This document shows, piece by piece, positions 15,841 to 23,781 of a stretch of DNA of 64,000 bases (positions are counted from its first letter, which is position 1; each line of letters opens with the position of its first letter). The notes beneath the pieces are model-generated. The model worked only from the letters and a program-made list of their open reading frames with translations. It did not search any database and was not told where the DNA came from. The translations under genes were made by a program, and so were the position numbers. The DNA is from a virus. The DNA lies in IMG/VR virus record IMGVR_UViG_3300032325_000466, positions 1-64,000 of that record; one strand, 5' to 3'.

Positions 15841-15843
15841 ATA

Positions 15844-16155
15844 TCACCTGTAAAATAAGATTTTAATTAAACCAATGCCATCAATCGTAGTAATCAATAA
15901 GTAATTTAAAAACATTCCCATACTATTTCTAGTCCATGCGCTCCAAGCAAAAATCGCGCATTGAAAAATATAAAAAGGGTACAACCAATACATTGGGGGA
16001 TAGGGTGCAAATACTGCTACTGTAATCGTACATGCGATTGACACTACCCATGCTATTACTTCTAATATAAACCTATTACTGTTACTATGATAGTCTTGCT
16101 TGACCCAAGCCCAAGTAGCTGATAGCCCTTGTTTAATTCGGTGTGTGGAGTTCAC
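15844..16155 (-). CDS. three-span membrane protein
   Basis: 103 residues with three hydrophobic segments (about 30-52, 56-75, 82-100). Start overlaps the preceding stop as ATGA. Function unknown. Confidence 0.62.
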   Translation of the reverse strand: MNSTHRIKQGLSATWAWVKQDYHSNSNRFILEVIAWVVSIACTITVAVFAPYPPMYWLYPFYIFQCAIFAWSAWTRNSMGMFLNYLLITTIDGIGLIKILFYR

Positions 16156-16649
16156 TCAGCAGCTTCCATTGCCGTTCGTAATATCTGGTCTACCATTTGA
16201 TTGATAGTGATATCACGCTTATGAGCTTCCATGGCCAATTGCAAAAGAACCTCATCTTCTAAATCAAGTTGAACTTGGATTCTGGGATCGAAAGTTTTTC
16301 CATTAAAAATAGCTTGAGCCTTTTCTAAAAAATCTGCTGGCACTTCCAAATCAACATAACTGATTGTATCCAGAGCAATATTGAAGTCTGTGCCTCGTGC
16401 CGCACATTCAGCTTTATATGCTGGAAAGAATTCAGGATCAATCCAACGATAGATAGGAAGCTGAGAATCTTCAGAAGGCCAAATTTCGGCTTGATATACT
16501 CGCTGATCCTCAGTAGAGAATACTACGGACACTTGAGCATGGTCACTGGTATAATCCAAGAACCTACCATTTGGATAGCATGACCAACAATATTCACTAC
16601 CTTCAAAAATTTTATGGTCAAGAATTTCATTGATTTCTTTAATGTGCAT
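16152..16649 (-). CDS. hypothetical protein with ribbon-helix-helix-like C-terminus
   Basis: 165 residues. The C-terminal 40 (RIQVQLDLEDEVLLQLAMEA..ITINQMVDQIL) resemble a ribbon-helix-helix DNA-binding unit; the N-terminal part is unassigned. Promoter 16674-16702 upstream has an inverted repeat that could be its operator. Confidence 0.6.
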   Translation of the reverse strand: MHIKEINEILDHKIFEGSEYCWSCYPNGRFLDYTSDHAQVSVVFSTEDQRVYQAEIWPSEDSQLPIYRWIDPEFFPAYKAECAARGTDFNIALDTISYVDLEVPADFLEKAQAIFNGKTFDPRIQVQLDLEDEVLLQLAMEAHKRDITINQMVDQILRTAMEAAE

Positions 16650-16673
16650 CTTTTAACCTTTTGTATTTGTTTC

Positions 16674-16708
16674 AATATAACACAGTGATTGGTTTAAGTC
16701 AATCACTG
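16674..16708 (-). promoter_or_regulatory. promoter with perfect inverted repeat between -35 and -10
   Basis: TTGACT-17-TATATT on the minus strand. CAGTGATTG (16683-16691) is repeated inverted as CAATCACTG (16700-16708), overlapping the -35 and spacer. Either an operator or, as RNA, a hairpin after the RNA-ligase gene (no T-run). Confidence 0.65.
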
Positions 16709-16717
16709 TTTACCCAT

Positions 16718-17752
16718 TTACTTGTCCGTTTTCAGCAGGTACTGATTGCTTACCGCTTTCCAATGTGCCTGTCCACGAATCTCTTTGAACACCAAACCCT
16801 CACGCAGCTTGTTTGGGTTCAGTTGGCTTTGGCCATCAGCCATTTTGAGGATAGTTGCAACGGTGTGATTAGTAATAGTGAGTGCATCAGCAAAAACAGG
16901 AACATGATTCAGTCCAAGGTCTTTGCAAATTCGCTGCCTCTGTGGTGGGCTGACATATTGGGCAGTGTTTACATCATAGATAGCAAAGACATAAAAATCC
17001 TGACCCTTGATGCCATAATGATTGCCTTGAACTCCTTCACCAATCAGTTCACCCTGAATGATAAAATTGTCCATGCTCTGATTACGCATCTTGGCTTCGA
17101 TGTCATAGCGGCGAGCCTGTGCCCAAAAACTATTGCCCTCACTTTCAGCCAGATTCAAATTGCGACTGCACACAATGAACTCACCGCCGATCAGCCCCAC
17201 ACTCATCGAAGAGCCTTCAAGCTTTTCGGTTACTTCATATGCCGCGGTGCTGATTTCGTGCCATTCATTGGCCAAATTTTGGATACGCTCTTCGTCGGTT
17301 TTGGGGAACACTGAGGGAAAAGGTCCAGCTACGATGCCTGCGAGTTGGGCGGGGATGGGCGGCTCATATTTTTGAATGCCCAGTGCTTCAGATACATCGT
17401 CGCCTTCTTGGTACGGTGTAGCATCTGATGCCGACAACACAACCGTATCACCAAAACGCTCACCCACTCTGATGAGCAGGCCTTGGCTAACCTGACCACG
17501 CAACTTCACAGTACGCAGCCGTTCTCCCTTGACGCCATTGTACTCTCGGGGTTCATTGTCTTTGCTCAAAAATGGAGCAATAGTATTGGGGATCCAAGAA
17601 TCCACTTCACAGTAGACCGCCAAGTCACCTACAGCAAACTCATCCCGCTTGACGACTACTTGCCATCCACCAATCGTGGCCACTTCAATGGCATCAGCAT
17701 TTGGGATGGGAGAGATTGCATCGATTTTACGAACACTTGCCATTTTACGCAT
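16718..17752 (-). CDS. RNA ligase, DRB0094/Rnl5 type
   Basis: 344 residues. An N-terminal OB-like domain precedes the nucleotidyltransferase. Motif I KLEGSS has the AMP-accepting Lys177; motif III-like FIIQGELIGEG (about 230-240), motif IV EGLVFK (318-323) and motif V WKAVSN (331-336) complete the ligase core. Such enzymes seal 3'-OH/5'-phosphate breaks in RNA. In a phage with a large tRNA set it could repair tRNAs cut by host anticodon nucleases; that is inference. Start at 17752 or 17743. Promoter 17786-17814. Confidence 0.85.
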   Translation of the reverse strand: MRKMASVRKIDAISPIPNADAIEVATIGGWQVVVKRDEFAVGDLAVYCEVDSWIPNTIAPFLSKDNEPREYNGVKGERLRTVKLRGQVSQGLLIRVGERFGDTVVLSASDATPYQEGDDVSEALGIQKYEPPIPAQLAGIVAGPFPSVFPKTDEERIQNLANEWHEISTAAYEVTEKLEGSSMSVGLIGGEFIVCSRNLNLAESEGNSFWAQARRYDIEAKMRNQSMDNFIIQGELIGEGVQGNHYGIKGQDFYVFAIYDVNTAQYVSPPQRQRICKDLGLNHVPVFADALTITNHTVATILKMADGQSQLNPNKLREGLVFKEIRGQAHWKAVSNQYLLKTDK

Positions 17753-17785
17753 GATTTTTTATTCCGTTTCTTCAGTAGATAGTGT

Positions 17786-17814
17786 ATTATACACCCTTAT
17801 CCATTTATTGTCAA
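17786..17814 (-). promoter_or_regulatory. sigma-70 promoter with -10 dyad
   Basis: TTGACA-17-TATAAT; drives the RNA ligase. The upstream gene's stop overlaps TTGACA. Confidence 0.87.
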
Positions 17815-18212
17815 TGTGCCGTGATAAAGACACTAGCGAAAGCCCCAATATTCTGAGTACGGATAGCTGGATCAATGGTGATTTTTTCTATCTTACCCAG
17901 TGCTAAATTGTCGTGAATGTCTTTTGCTTCCTTCAATCCACAACCAGTTGCCATGCGAATAGCTCTAATACCTTCGACACGGTTGACAGTCTTGTCGTAC
18001 TTTGCCAAATCCAACCTAAGGGTCAGCTGGTCATTGTATTCACCCGTAAGTAGGGCAATGAAAATCTTGCCCTTGATATCGGGATCAAGTGTGCTGGCTA
18101 TAGCGTCCCAAAGCTTCATGCCTTCTTCCGAACCATAGGCTTCGGCGATGCTACGCATGAAGTGGATACCAGATTGCAGTACTTGGGGTTCGTGTTCTTT
18201 AGGAATCGTCAT
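17811..18212 (-). CDS. protein with ribosomal L7/L12 C-terminal-like domain
   Basis: 133 residues. VEGIRAIRMATGCGLKEAKD (about 79-98) follows the pattern of the L7/L12 C-terminal domain (helix-turn-helix with GLGLKEAK), which in ribosomes recruits translation GTPases. The N-terminal half is helical and unassigned. A ribosome-directed or EF-Tu-directed role is inference. Confidence 0.55.
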   Translation of the reverse strand: MTIPKEHEPQVLQSGIHFMRSIAEAYGSEEGMKLWDAIASTLDPDIKGKIFIALLTGEYNDQLTLRLDLAKYDKTVNRVEGIRAIRMATGCGLKEAKDIHDNLALGKIEKITIDPAIRTQNIGAFASVFITAH

Positions 18213-18238
18213 TTTATAGGCTCAGTAGTTTCAGATCT

Positions 18239-18244
18239 TATTAT
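18239..18244 (-). promoter_or_regulatory. possible promoter -10 for gene 17811-18212
   Basis: GGGTGTATAATA on the minus strand has the same -10 context as the promoter family but its -35 is degraded. Confidence 0.4.
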
Positions 18245-18255
18245 ACACCCAAAAC

Positions 18256-18594
18256 TCAGTCATTTAGGAAGCGGCCTGATTTTCCAAACTTCTTAGACAG
18301 GCGCTCAAATTCAGCCCTTTCACGGGCTTCGCGGTCATCACCCAGTGCTTTTTCTTCAGCAACACGGCTCTGATATTCTTCTTCAGTTTCTTCCCTAGAA
18401 ACTAAAATTCCAAATCGGGGAGAAGCTTCACTGGAATACGGCTCATAATGATGAGGATCATAATCCAGTCTGGCCTTTGACCCGTATGTTTTAATCAACG
18501 CCTTGACTTCTTTCAGAACGTCTTCCAGTGTACGCTCAAAGTCATAGGGTGAGAAAGTTTGAGCCGTGACAGTGATGATTTTGCGCTTATCCAT
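18256..18594 (-). CDS. hypothetical protein
   Basis: 112 residues; beta-rich N-terminus (KIITVTAQTFSPYDF) then a long charged helix (EETEEEYQSRVAEEKALG). No family recognised. Promoter 18627-18655. Confidence 0.65.
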   Translation of the reverse strand: MDKRKIITVTAQTFSPYDFERTLEDVLKEVKALIKTYGSKARLDYDPHHYEPYSSEASPRFGILVSREETEEEYQSRVAEEKALGDDREARERAEFERLSKKFGKSGRFLND

Positions 18595-18626
18595 TTTGTA
18601 ACTCCGTTTTCTTAGTGTATAACCAT

Positions 18627-18655
18627 ATTATACACTCTTACCCATTTATTGTCAA
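18627..18655 (-). promoter_or_regulatory. sigma-70 promoter with -10 dyad
   Basis: TTGACA-17-TATAAT; dyad TATACAC/GTGTATA variant. Drives 18256-18594. Confidence 0.87.
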
Positions 18656-18656
18656 C

Positions 18657-18977
18657 CTAGGCTATGATCCATGCTTCGTTGTCATAGAGTATAATACTTT
18701 CCATACCATCATATGATTCTATTCTAAATTTAGCACCTTGAGGAACCCAACAGATAACCAAATTCTTAAGGTCTCGGTCTGTATAACTATATGCCAAATC
18801 AGGAAATTTCAGCACCAAATAGGTCTTCAATTTTTCCCATTGTTTTTCTTTATGCAAACTAACAATGCCGGGATCAAATAATAGTTCAGGGATATCTGGA
18901 TACATACTAGACCAACCCAAACCGTACTCAGAATGAATCATTACTGCTACTTTCCCATCTACAATTACTTTTTCCAT
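18657..18977 (-). CDS. hypothetical protein, UAG stop
   Basis: 106 residues, mixed alpha/beta, aromatic-rich. Ends in UAG right against the promoter; readthrough would add fourteen promoter-encoded residues up to TAA. No family recognised. Confidence 0.62.
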   Translation of the reverse strand: MEKVIVDGKVAVMIHSEYGLGWSSMYPDIPELLFDPGIVSLHKEKQWEKLKTYLVLKFPDLAYSYTDRDLKNLVICWVPQGAKFRIESYDGMESIILYDNEAWIIA

Positions 18978-18985
18978 AATATAAG

Positions 18986-19210
18986 TTACCCTAGATCACC
19001 GTCACGTGGGACTCGTTTTCTTAAGCCGTTCATCCAATTTAAAACACTTTGATCAATCAGTGGCTCAAGCGTTTCATCTGCATTCTTGAATCCATCTTTC
19101 ATGATCTCTTGAATGTTATCGCGTAAAGCGTCATGGTCTTGGTGTGTGGCAATCAGTGCTTTAATCATAACACTCATTGCCACGAATTGTGCCGCACTTT
19201 TATCATCCAT
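18986..19210 (-). CDS. hypothetical helical protein
   Basis: 74 residues (MDDKSAAQFVAMSVMIKALI..), helical and acidic. Seven bases separate it from the paralogue at 19217. Confidence 0.6.
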   Translation of the reverse strand: MDDKSAAQFVAMSVMIKALIATHQDHDALRDNIQEIMKDGFKNADETLEPLIDQSVLNWMNGLRKRVPRDGDLG

Positions 19211-19216
19211 AGTTTA

Positions 19217-19417
19217 TTATTTAAAATGGTCTTGAATAATTTGACTGATAGATTTTGGATCGCTCGCTTGATAAGCTTGTGCGTTATGTTTCTCAACAGC
19301 GTGAATGCACTCATGCATGATTATCTGGGCGAACTTTTCAACACTTGGACCGACTTGGGTAAGTTCAGTGGGGAAGAAACCAGCCTCTTCGGCAAGTTGG
19401 TTAAGTCTGGGAGTCAT
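19217..19417 (-). CDS. FAxLI-x2-EC family small protein 8
   Basis: 66 residues: MTPRLNQLAEEAG, core KFAQIIMHECI (about 28-38), ending IIQDHFK. It overlaps the next upstream gene by 17 bases. Confidence 0.72.
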   Translation of the reverse strand: MTPRLNQLAEEAGFFPTELTQVGPSVEKFAQIIMHECIHAVEKHNAQAYQASDPKSISQIIQDHFK

Positions 19418-19670
19418 CGTTCAAACTCTCTTCAATAAGTTTTTCTAACTCTGCAAACCATTCTGGATTACGTTCAATGATCTCGTCAACCACATCATCC
19501 AAATCTGCCAAACTTCTAAGTTTGTTTTTTGGATTTTTCATGTGATGCATCATTTCATCAATGGTGTATTCTTTAGGAATATGCCTAGCATCAAAATAAC
19601 CTGGATGGGTACATGCACCTTCATTGCATTCACAATATGGACTTCTACATGGAAACAATTCTTCACTCAT
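19401..19670 (-). CDS. hypothetical Cys-rich N-terminus protein
   Basis: 89 residues; CRSPYCECNEGACTHPG (about 8-24) may bind metal, followed by helices (DEMMHHMKN..). No family recognised. Confidence 0.6.
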   Translation of the reverse strand: MSEELFPCRSPYCECNEGACTHPGYFDARHIPKEYTIDEMMHHMKNPKNKLRSLADLDDVVDEIIERNPEWFAELEKLIEESLNDDSQT

Positions 19671-19680
19671 TTGTCAACTC

Positions 19681-19845
19681 CTAAGATAGTTTATTGGGTA
19701 CCACTTCACATTCAATTACCCAATCGTTAAATTCAGTATACTTATTTACTACTACCCCTTGGTTCAGTGCTTCATTTACAAAATGTTGCAGCAACAAATT
19801 GTAAAGTTCGTCGGGCATTGTGTCTTTTTCAAATTTAATTTTCAT
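19681..19845 (-). CDS. hypothetical small protein
   Basis: 54 residues from MKIKFEKDTMPDELYNLL (GGAG upstream). Overlaps the next paralogue's stop as ATGA. Confidence 0.6.
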   Translation of the reverse strand: MKIKFEKDTMPDELYNLLLQHFVNEALNQGVVVNKYTEFNDWVIECEVVPNKLS

Positions 19846-20081
19846 TTTTGAACTCCAATTTGTTTTTCCCAAATAACTTTTTGGATTTGATTTTCTTCAT
19901 CTGTTAGCGTAACAGCCACAACTTCATCATTACTTTTAACAATGGTTATTTGATCGATAAAATTTGCCACAATCAACTCGGCGAACTTTTCTTTATCAAA
20001 AATCCAACCTTCACCACTGGTTGGTGTTGGTTCAATATAAGTAGTAGCCTGTTCGGCAAGTAGTTTAATTCTAGAGTTCAT
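19842..20081 (-). CDS. FAxLI family small protein 9 (EC replaced)
   Basis: 79 residues: MNSRIKLLAEQAT, core KFAELIVANFI (about 32-42) in which the usual EC is NF, ending KQIGVQK. A divergent member. Confidence 0.68.
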   Translation of the reverse strand: MNSRIKLLAEQATTYIEPTPTSGEGWIFDKEKFAELIVANFIDQITIVKSNDEVVAVTLTDEENQIQKVIWEKQIGVQK

Positions 20082-20443
20082 AATTTATTTGCCAATTCAA
20101 TACGCTGTTCATCGGTCATTTCATCACAACGGCTAGAACGGTCTGGCGCTCGCAACCAATCAACAGTACCTGATCGTGGGCCATATGCACTTTCGGCTGA
20201 ACGGAATACAAACCATGTAACAAATACCATACTGATAATAGCAATATGACCAATCATGTTGTAACCAATAGTCAATAGCTCACCAGCATAAAGCCCAAAT
20301 GCTAAACTCCAAAAACAACCTAACACGATACTGGTAAAATATCGGATGTATATAGGGGTATGTCGCAAGGGATTAATATTGGGATCTAGCAAGTTTTTAC
20401 CCGCACAAAACACACTATAGATAAATTTCAATAAACCAAACAT
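20078..20443 (-). CDS. multi-span membrane protein
   Basis: 121 residues with three hydrophobic segments (about 1-18, 32-55, 62-85). One-base overlap with the preceding stop. Function unknown. Confidence 0.62.
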   Translation of the reverse strand: MFGLLKFIYSVFCAGKNLLDPNINPLRHTPIYIRYFTSIVLGCFWSLAFGLYAGELLTIGYNMIGHIAIISMVFVTWFVFRSAESAYGPRSGTVDWLRAPDRSSRCDEMTDEQRIELANKL

Positions 20444-20643
20444 TATTCAACTCCATATAGTTTTAAAATTTCTGCTCTAAATTCGCCATTACGAAAGTTA
20501 TCAGCGATTTCGTATAGCATAGTATAACACCCCATTGCGGCAATTTCATTGTGTTCGGGCAAATGTTTAACACCAGCAAGTCCAGCGAACTCTGGACCCC
20601 AATGCTGCTTATTGTCTTCAATATATTTGGCTTTCATCTTCAA
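20443..20643 (-). CDS. hypothetical protein
   Basis: 66 residues, ending LKLYGVE, faintly like the family ending but without the core. No family recognised. Confidence 0.58.
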   Translation of the reverse strand: MKMKAKYIEDNKQHWGPEFAGLAGVKHLPEHNEIAAMGCYTMLYEIADNFRNGEFRAEILKLYGVE

Positions 20644-20657
20644 CTCTAAAATATTTT

Positions 20658-20882
20658 TTATCTTTTTAGTATGTCTGTCAATTCAGCATACTTTTCACTA
20701 TTCCATCTAGTAAGCCATGGAGTATTATCACATTCTTTGATAAAATCAAGTACAGCCTTCCTGCTACAACCTTCAATAGCTTCATACATACTAAGAGCCA
20801 TTACCTTAATACCTTGATACCTAATGACTATAGTCATATCTTCAGGATCTTCTATGTCCCAAGAGAGGTCTCTGGGGTTCAT
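20658..20882 (-). CDS. hypothetical protein
   Basis: 74 residues (MNPRDLSWDIEDPEDMTIVI..), mixed alpha/beta. Start overlaps the previous stop as ATGA. Confidence 0.6.
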   Translation of the reverse strand: MNPRDLSWDIEDPEDMTIVIRYQGIKVMALSMYEAIEGCSRKAVLDFIKECDNTPWLTRWNSEKYAELTDILKR

Positions 20883-21115
20883 TCACTAACTCCGAAATGT
20901 TGTTCAAACCGTGTCATAAACTTATCAAGTTCTGCACCACGAATATCCAAACCTTGTTCATACCAAACTTTACCAAAGTTCTCTTTACATTCCCCGACAA
21001 TAAGTTCGGCGAACTTTTCGATATCCAAATTGGTTTTATTAATAAAAATCCCACCAATGGTAGAAACTGATGCTCCTGCCTGTTCGGCAAGTTCAAGGAT
21101 TCGTTCGTTCATCAT
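20879..21115 (-). CDS. FAxLI-x2-EC family small protein 10
   Basis: MNERILELAEQAG opening, core KFAELIVGECK (about 34-44), ending EQHFGVSE. The ATGATGA junction with the upstream gene makes 21115 or 21112 the start. Confidence 0.73.
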   Translation of the reverse strand: MMNERILELAEQAGASVSTIGGIFINKTNLDIEKFAELIVGECKENFGKVWYEQGLDIRGAELDKFMTRFEQHFGVSE

Positions 21116-21318
21116 TGACACCGTCGGTTTAATTCAAAATGCTCTTGCAATAATTCTTCCATCCATTCATCGAACAGATACATGTCCAAATCGCCGTTTA
21201 CCAGTTCCCAATTTTCTTTAGACCCACCGCCAACTCTTCGAACTAGATTGTAGTCACAATGAAGGTACACAGTCATATACCAGTGCTGCTTGCGATATTC
21301 TACAGCTTCCAATCTCAT
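21112..21318 (-). CDS. hypothetical protein
   Basis: 68 residues, beta-strand pattern with aromatic residues (MTVYLHCDYNLVRRV). ATGA-coupled at both ends. Confidence 0.6.
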   Translation of the reverse strand: MRLEAVEYRKQHWYMTVYLHCDYNLVRRVGGGSKENWELVNGDLDMYLFDEWMEELLQEHFELNRRCQ

Positions 21319-21533
21319 TCACTAACCCCAAACTTATGTTTAACTGCCCAAGCCATTCTATGCTTGAACGAGGGATCAACATCTTGGTCTTCGATAACCT
21401 TAGCACAGGCACGAACCACCAATTCTACCAACCTAGTGGTATTTACCTCAGCAAAGTTACCACCTTCAGGATCACGATCACGATAAAAGTCGGTGCTTTC
21501 TTCAACCAACTGTTCAATTAATGTAGTGTTCAT
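21315..21533 (-). CDS. FAxLI family small protein 11 (divergent core)
   Basis: 72 residues: MNTTLIEQLVEES, core RLVELVVRACA (about 33-43) with E changed to A before C, ending KHKFGVSE. Confidence 0.68.
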   Translation of the reverse strand: MNTTLIEQLVEESTDFYRDRDPEGGNFAEVNTTRLVELVVRACAKVIEDQDVDPSFKHRMAWAVKHKFGVSE

Positions 21534-21715
21534 TCAATGACCTCAAAAGTCACCCGCACCTTTGAACCAAAAGGAATCTCAGTGACGAACTTGTAATATT
21601 CATCGGGAAGTGGATTCCTGACATCATCAAACATCAGTTCCAGTCGGTTTAGCAGCCGACCTTTTTTGCGAGTATCTTCGTCGTCAAAAAGGGTAAGATC
21701 AAAAGTGGTTTTCAT
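21530..21715 (-). CDS. hypothetical protein
   Basis: 61 residues, charged, ends in a strand KVRVTFEVIE. ATGA-coupled. Confidence 0.58.
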   Translation of the reverse strand: MKTTFDLTLFDDEDTRKKGRLLNRLELMFDDVRNPLPDEYYKFVTEIPFGSKVRVTFEVIE

Positions 21716-21888
21716 TTGTTAGGTGCCTGTGTTTGTGTAAATTGTTCGAAGGCCTGATCATATCCAGCCGCAAGTTTGGCGATACCAGAGGCATATGCCA
21801 TTTCGTATTGAAGGTTAGTAGTACGCCATTCAACCGTGTGTTCTTTTGGTTGGTTGAAACAAGATGCAATAAATTGGCTCGCAGTCAT
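21712..21888 (-). CDS. hypothetical protein
   Basis: 58 residues (MTASQFIASCFNQPKEHTVEW..), helical. Its stop overlaps the next start as ATGA. Confidence 0.6.
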   Translation of the reverse strand: MTASQFIASCFNQPKEHTVEWRTTNLQYEMAYASGIAKLAAGYDQAFEQFTQTQAPNK

Positions 21889-21907
21889 TTAGTAATATCC
21901 CGTAGAG

Positions 21908-22111
21908 TTAACCGTTGTTGAGCCAGGCAAATGAACCCGAGTCATTCATCTTGGGCGAGACAAAAGAAAGAAGATGCTGCTTTGCGGGCGGGATCGCAAG
22001 ACCAGAGTGAAAGTAAATCCAGCCTTCTTCGCAAATCGACTCAACCGTGTGATAGTCGGCCTTGTCGCCTTGAATTTTCAGCGTATCACCGGGGTAGAAT
22101 TCAGCTTGCAT
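21908..22111 (-). CDS. hypothetical beta-rich small protein
   Basis: 67 residues from MQAEFYPGDTLKI (ATG at 22111, shared leader upstream). Strand-rich, possibly an SH3-like barrel. A longer frame from 22162 translates the promoter. Confidence 0.62.
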   Translation of the reverse strand: MQAEFYPGDTLKIQGDKADYHTVESICEEGWIYFHSGLAIPPAKQHLLSFVSPKMNDSGSFAWLNNG

Positions 22112-22143
22112 TTCGTAACTCCGTTTCTTCAGTGTATAGTGAT

Positions 22144-22172
22144 AATATACAGCCAAAGCCATTTATTGTCAA
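22144..22172 (-). promoter_or_regulatory. sigma-70 promoter with -10 dyad
   Basis: TTGACA-17-TATATT on the minus strand; drives 21908-22111 and the coupled genes below. Confidence 0.83.
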
Positions 22173-22173
22173 C

Positions 22174-22461
22174 TTATGCTGACCAGTAAGATTCGCTAGC
22201 AGGATTGCAGGACCATGGTGTGTCGTGTTCAATTTGAACATCTTTGCCAGTCATTAAATTCTTTACAGTCTTCATTGTAGCAAAGAATTCGATGCGGAAG
22301 CCCTTGCTCACAGGCCACAGTTCGTATTGCAATTCACGGACTTCACGCTTCATCTCTGCCGCGTCACGGTTGCGCCAAACTGTGGTACTGACCAGGCGCT
22401 CACCGGACTTGGTACGCCGGTCTGCTTTGTAGATGTACATAGTGTAAGCTTGGGTCGTCAT
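22174..22461 (-). CDS. hypothetical protein
   Basis: 95 residues, basic, alpha/beta (AYTMYIYKADRRTKSGERL..). No family recognised. Promoter 22495-22523. Confidence 0.62.
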   Translation of the reverse strand: MTTQAYTMYIYKADRRTKSGERLVSTTVWRNRDAAEMKREVRELQYELWPVSKGFRIEFFATMKTVKNLMTGKDVQIEHDTPWSCNPASESYWSA

Positions 22462-22494
22462 CTGACTGTCCTTTATTTAACTGTCTATATAATG

Positions 22495-22523
22495 ATTATA
22501 CACCCAAAGCCATTTATTGTCAA
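22495..22523 (-). promoter_or_regulatory. sigma-70 promoter
   Basis: TTGACA-17-TATAAT on the minus strand upstream of 22461. Confidence 0.85.
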
Positions 22524-22528
22524 ATGTC

Positions 22529-22687
22529 TTATTCGACTTCCACTTCTTGGACGATGTATGAATTCTCCGGGTCGTGGTCACGGCAGAGATCGCGTTCGGT
22601 GAGAGCCTTCTCAAAAGTGCTGAACGCACCGATGACCTCGCTAGCTAGGCTATCACCGCTTTCCCTAATCAGCAAATAAACTTTCAT
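22529..22687 (-). CDS. hypothetical small protein
   Basis: 52 residues from MKVYLLIRESGDSL (ATG at 22687). The longer frame from 22747 is the translated promoter and leader and is rejected. Confidence 0.62.
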   Translation of the reverse strand: MKVYLLIRESGDSLASEVIGAFSTFEKALTERDLCRDHDPENSYIVQEVEVE

Positions 22688-22718
22688 CTGTAACTCCGTT
22701 TTCTCAGTGTATAGTGAT

Positions 22719-22747
22719 ATTATACACCCGAACCCATTTATTGTCAA
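22719..22747 (-). promoter_or_regulatory. sigma-70 promoter with -10 dyad
   Basis: TTGACA-17-TATAAT, dyad and CGGAGTT leader; drives 22529-22687. The stop of 22744-23166 lies in TTGACA. Confidence 0.87.
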
Positions 22748-23166
22748 CCGTGAACCAACTGTTGGTTAAATACCTTTACAGCGGGTAACATTAGGAATTG
22801 TGTTGGTGATTCAGTTAAAATAGATATGACTTCTAATTTCTCAGGATCCCACTCTAAATACTGTGCTGCATCATCATATGCGATTAGTGCAAGTATAGCA
22901 CCGCGAGCCAGTATCGATCCATATCCGGCGCCAGTACCAGCGCCTTCGTTGCCGACACCATAAAGAACTTCAAGCCAAGTCTTATATCTAGTCGAACTCC
23001 TAATTATGTTATCAGCCGTATGCCAAGCATCATGAAATCGAGGACGGTCCCAAAGCTCTTCATCAGCCATATAAATCTCTTTCCACATCTTTGGTTTAGA
23101 CCTTAGTGAGGACAATATACAGTCAATGTAGTGTGCGTTTGGCAAATAGCCCCATTCATTAGTCAT
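22744..23166 (-). CDS. hypothetical protein
   Basis: 140 residues; begins MTNEWGYLPNAHYIDCIL, Trp- and Ala-rich, predicted helical and soluble. Resembles T4-like conserved hypotheticals of similar length but I cannot assign it. Confidence 0.62.
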   Translation of the reverse strand: MTNEWGYLPNAHYIDCILSSLRSKPKMWKEIYMADEELWDRPRFHDAWHTADNIIRSSTRYKTWLEVLYGVGNEGAGTGAGYGSILARGAILALIAYDDAAQYLEWDPEKLEVISILTESPTQFLMLPAVKVFNQQLVHG

Positions 23167-23356
23167 TGAATTTCCTATGTTGGGGTTCGCCGTTTTTAAT
23201 GCCTACGATCAAACTCCCAGCACCCAAAATAACAACGATGATGATGCTTACCCAAAATGAATATTCGATTCTCATATCAGGTATGATAAGTTGCACTACC
23301 CAAATTGCTGCCATAGGTAAAAGAATAGAGAGCCCACAACCTGCTATGATAATCAA
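23159..23356 (-). CDS. two-span membrane protein
   Basis: 65 residues; hydrophobic segments at about 1-27 and 35-55, short basic tail. The start of the next gene overlaps its end. Confidence 0.62.
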   Translation of the reverse strand: MIIIAGCGLSILLPMAAIWVVQLIIPDMRIEYSFWVSIIIVVILGAGSLIVGIKNGEPQHRKFND

Positions 23357-23416
23357 AAATAAAAGAATGCAATACTTGGAATATCATTTTATCTTTTAAC
23401 AGAAAGTTAAAAAAGA

Positions 23417-23445
23417 ATGATACTTCATACTATGATTGTCGTCAA
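23417..23445 (-). promoter_or_regulatory. possible sigma-70 promoter
   Basis: TTGACG-17-TATCAT on the minus strand upstream of 23356. Confidence 0.5.
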
Positions 23446-23447
23446 GT

Positions 23448-23729
23448 TTAATGGAGAACTTGACCTATTGAGGTATTTAAGTAGAGTTTGATTTCTTTGC
23501 GTAGTTCTTTTTCAGTATAACCCATTTGACCCAATTGTTGCACTAACCATGCAAACAAGCTATGTGTAGCGAATCCTGACATATATTCTTCATCATCATT
23601 TTGGAATTCGAATTGAGTTAGTATAGGCAAGATACTTTCTTCAATAAATTCAGCGGCCATTTTCGCGCTGTTTTCTATTTGCTGATCATGTTCCGAGGAA
23701 GTTTCTAATTTTTTTTCAGTTTTAGCCAT
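23448..23729 (-). CDS. hypothetical protein
   Basis: 93 residues, acidic and helical (EHDQQIENSAKMAAEFIEES). The structured RNA at 23770-23845 is its 5' leader. No family recognised. Confidence 0.62.
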   Translation of the reverse strand: MAKTEKKLETSSEHDQQIENSAKMAAEFIEESILPILTQFEFQNDDEEYMSGFATHSLFAWLVQQLGQMGYTEKELRKEIKLYLNTSIGQVLH

Positions 23730-23781
23730 ATCATAACTCTCTCAGTAATGAACCCTGTTTAAAATAAACGAGTAGCGAATT

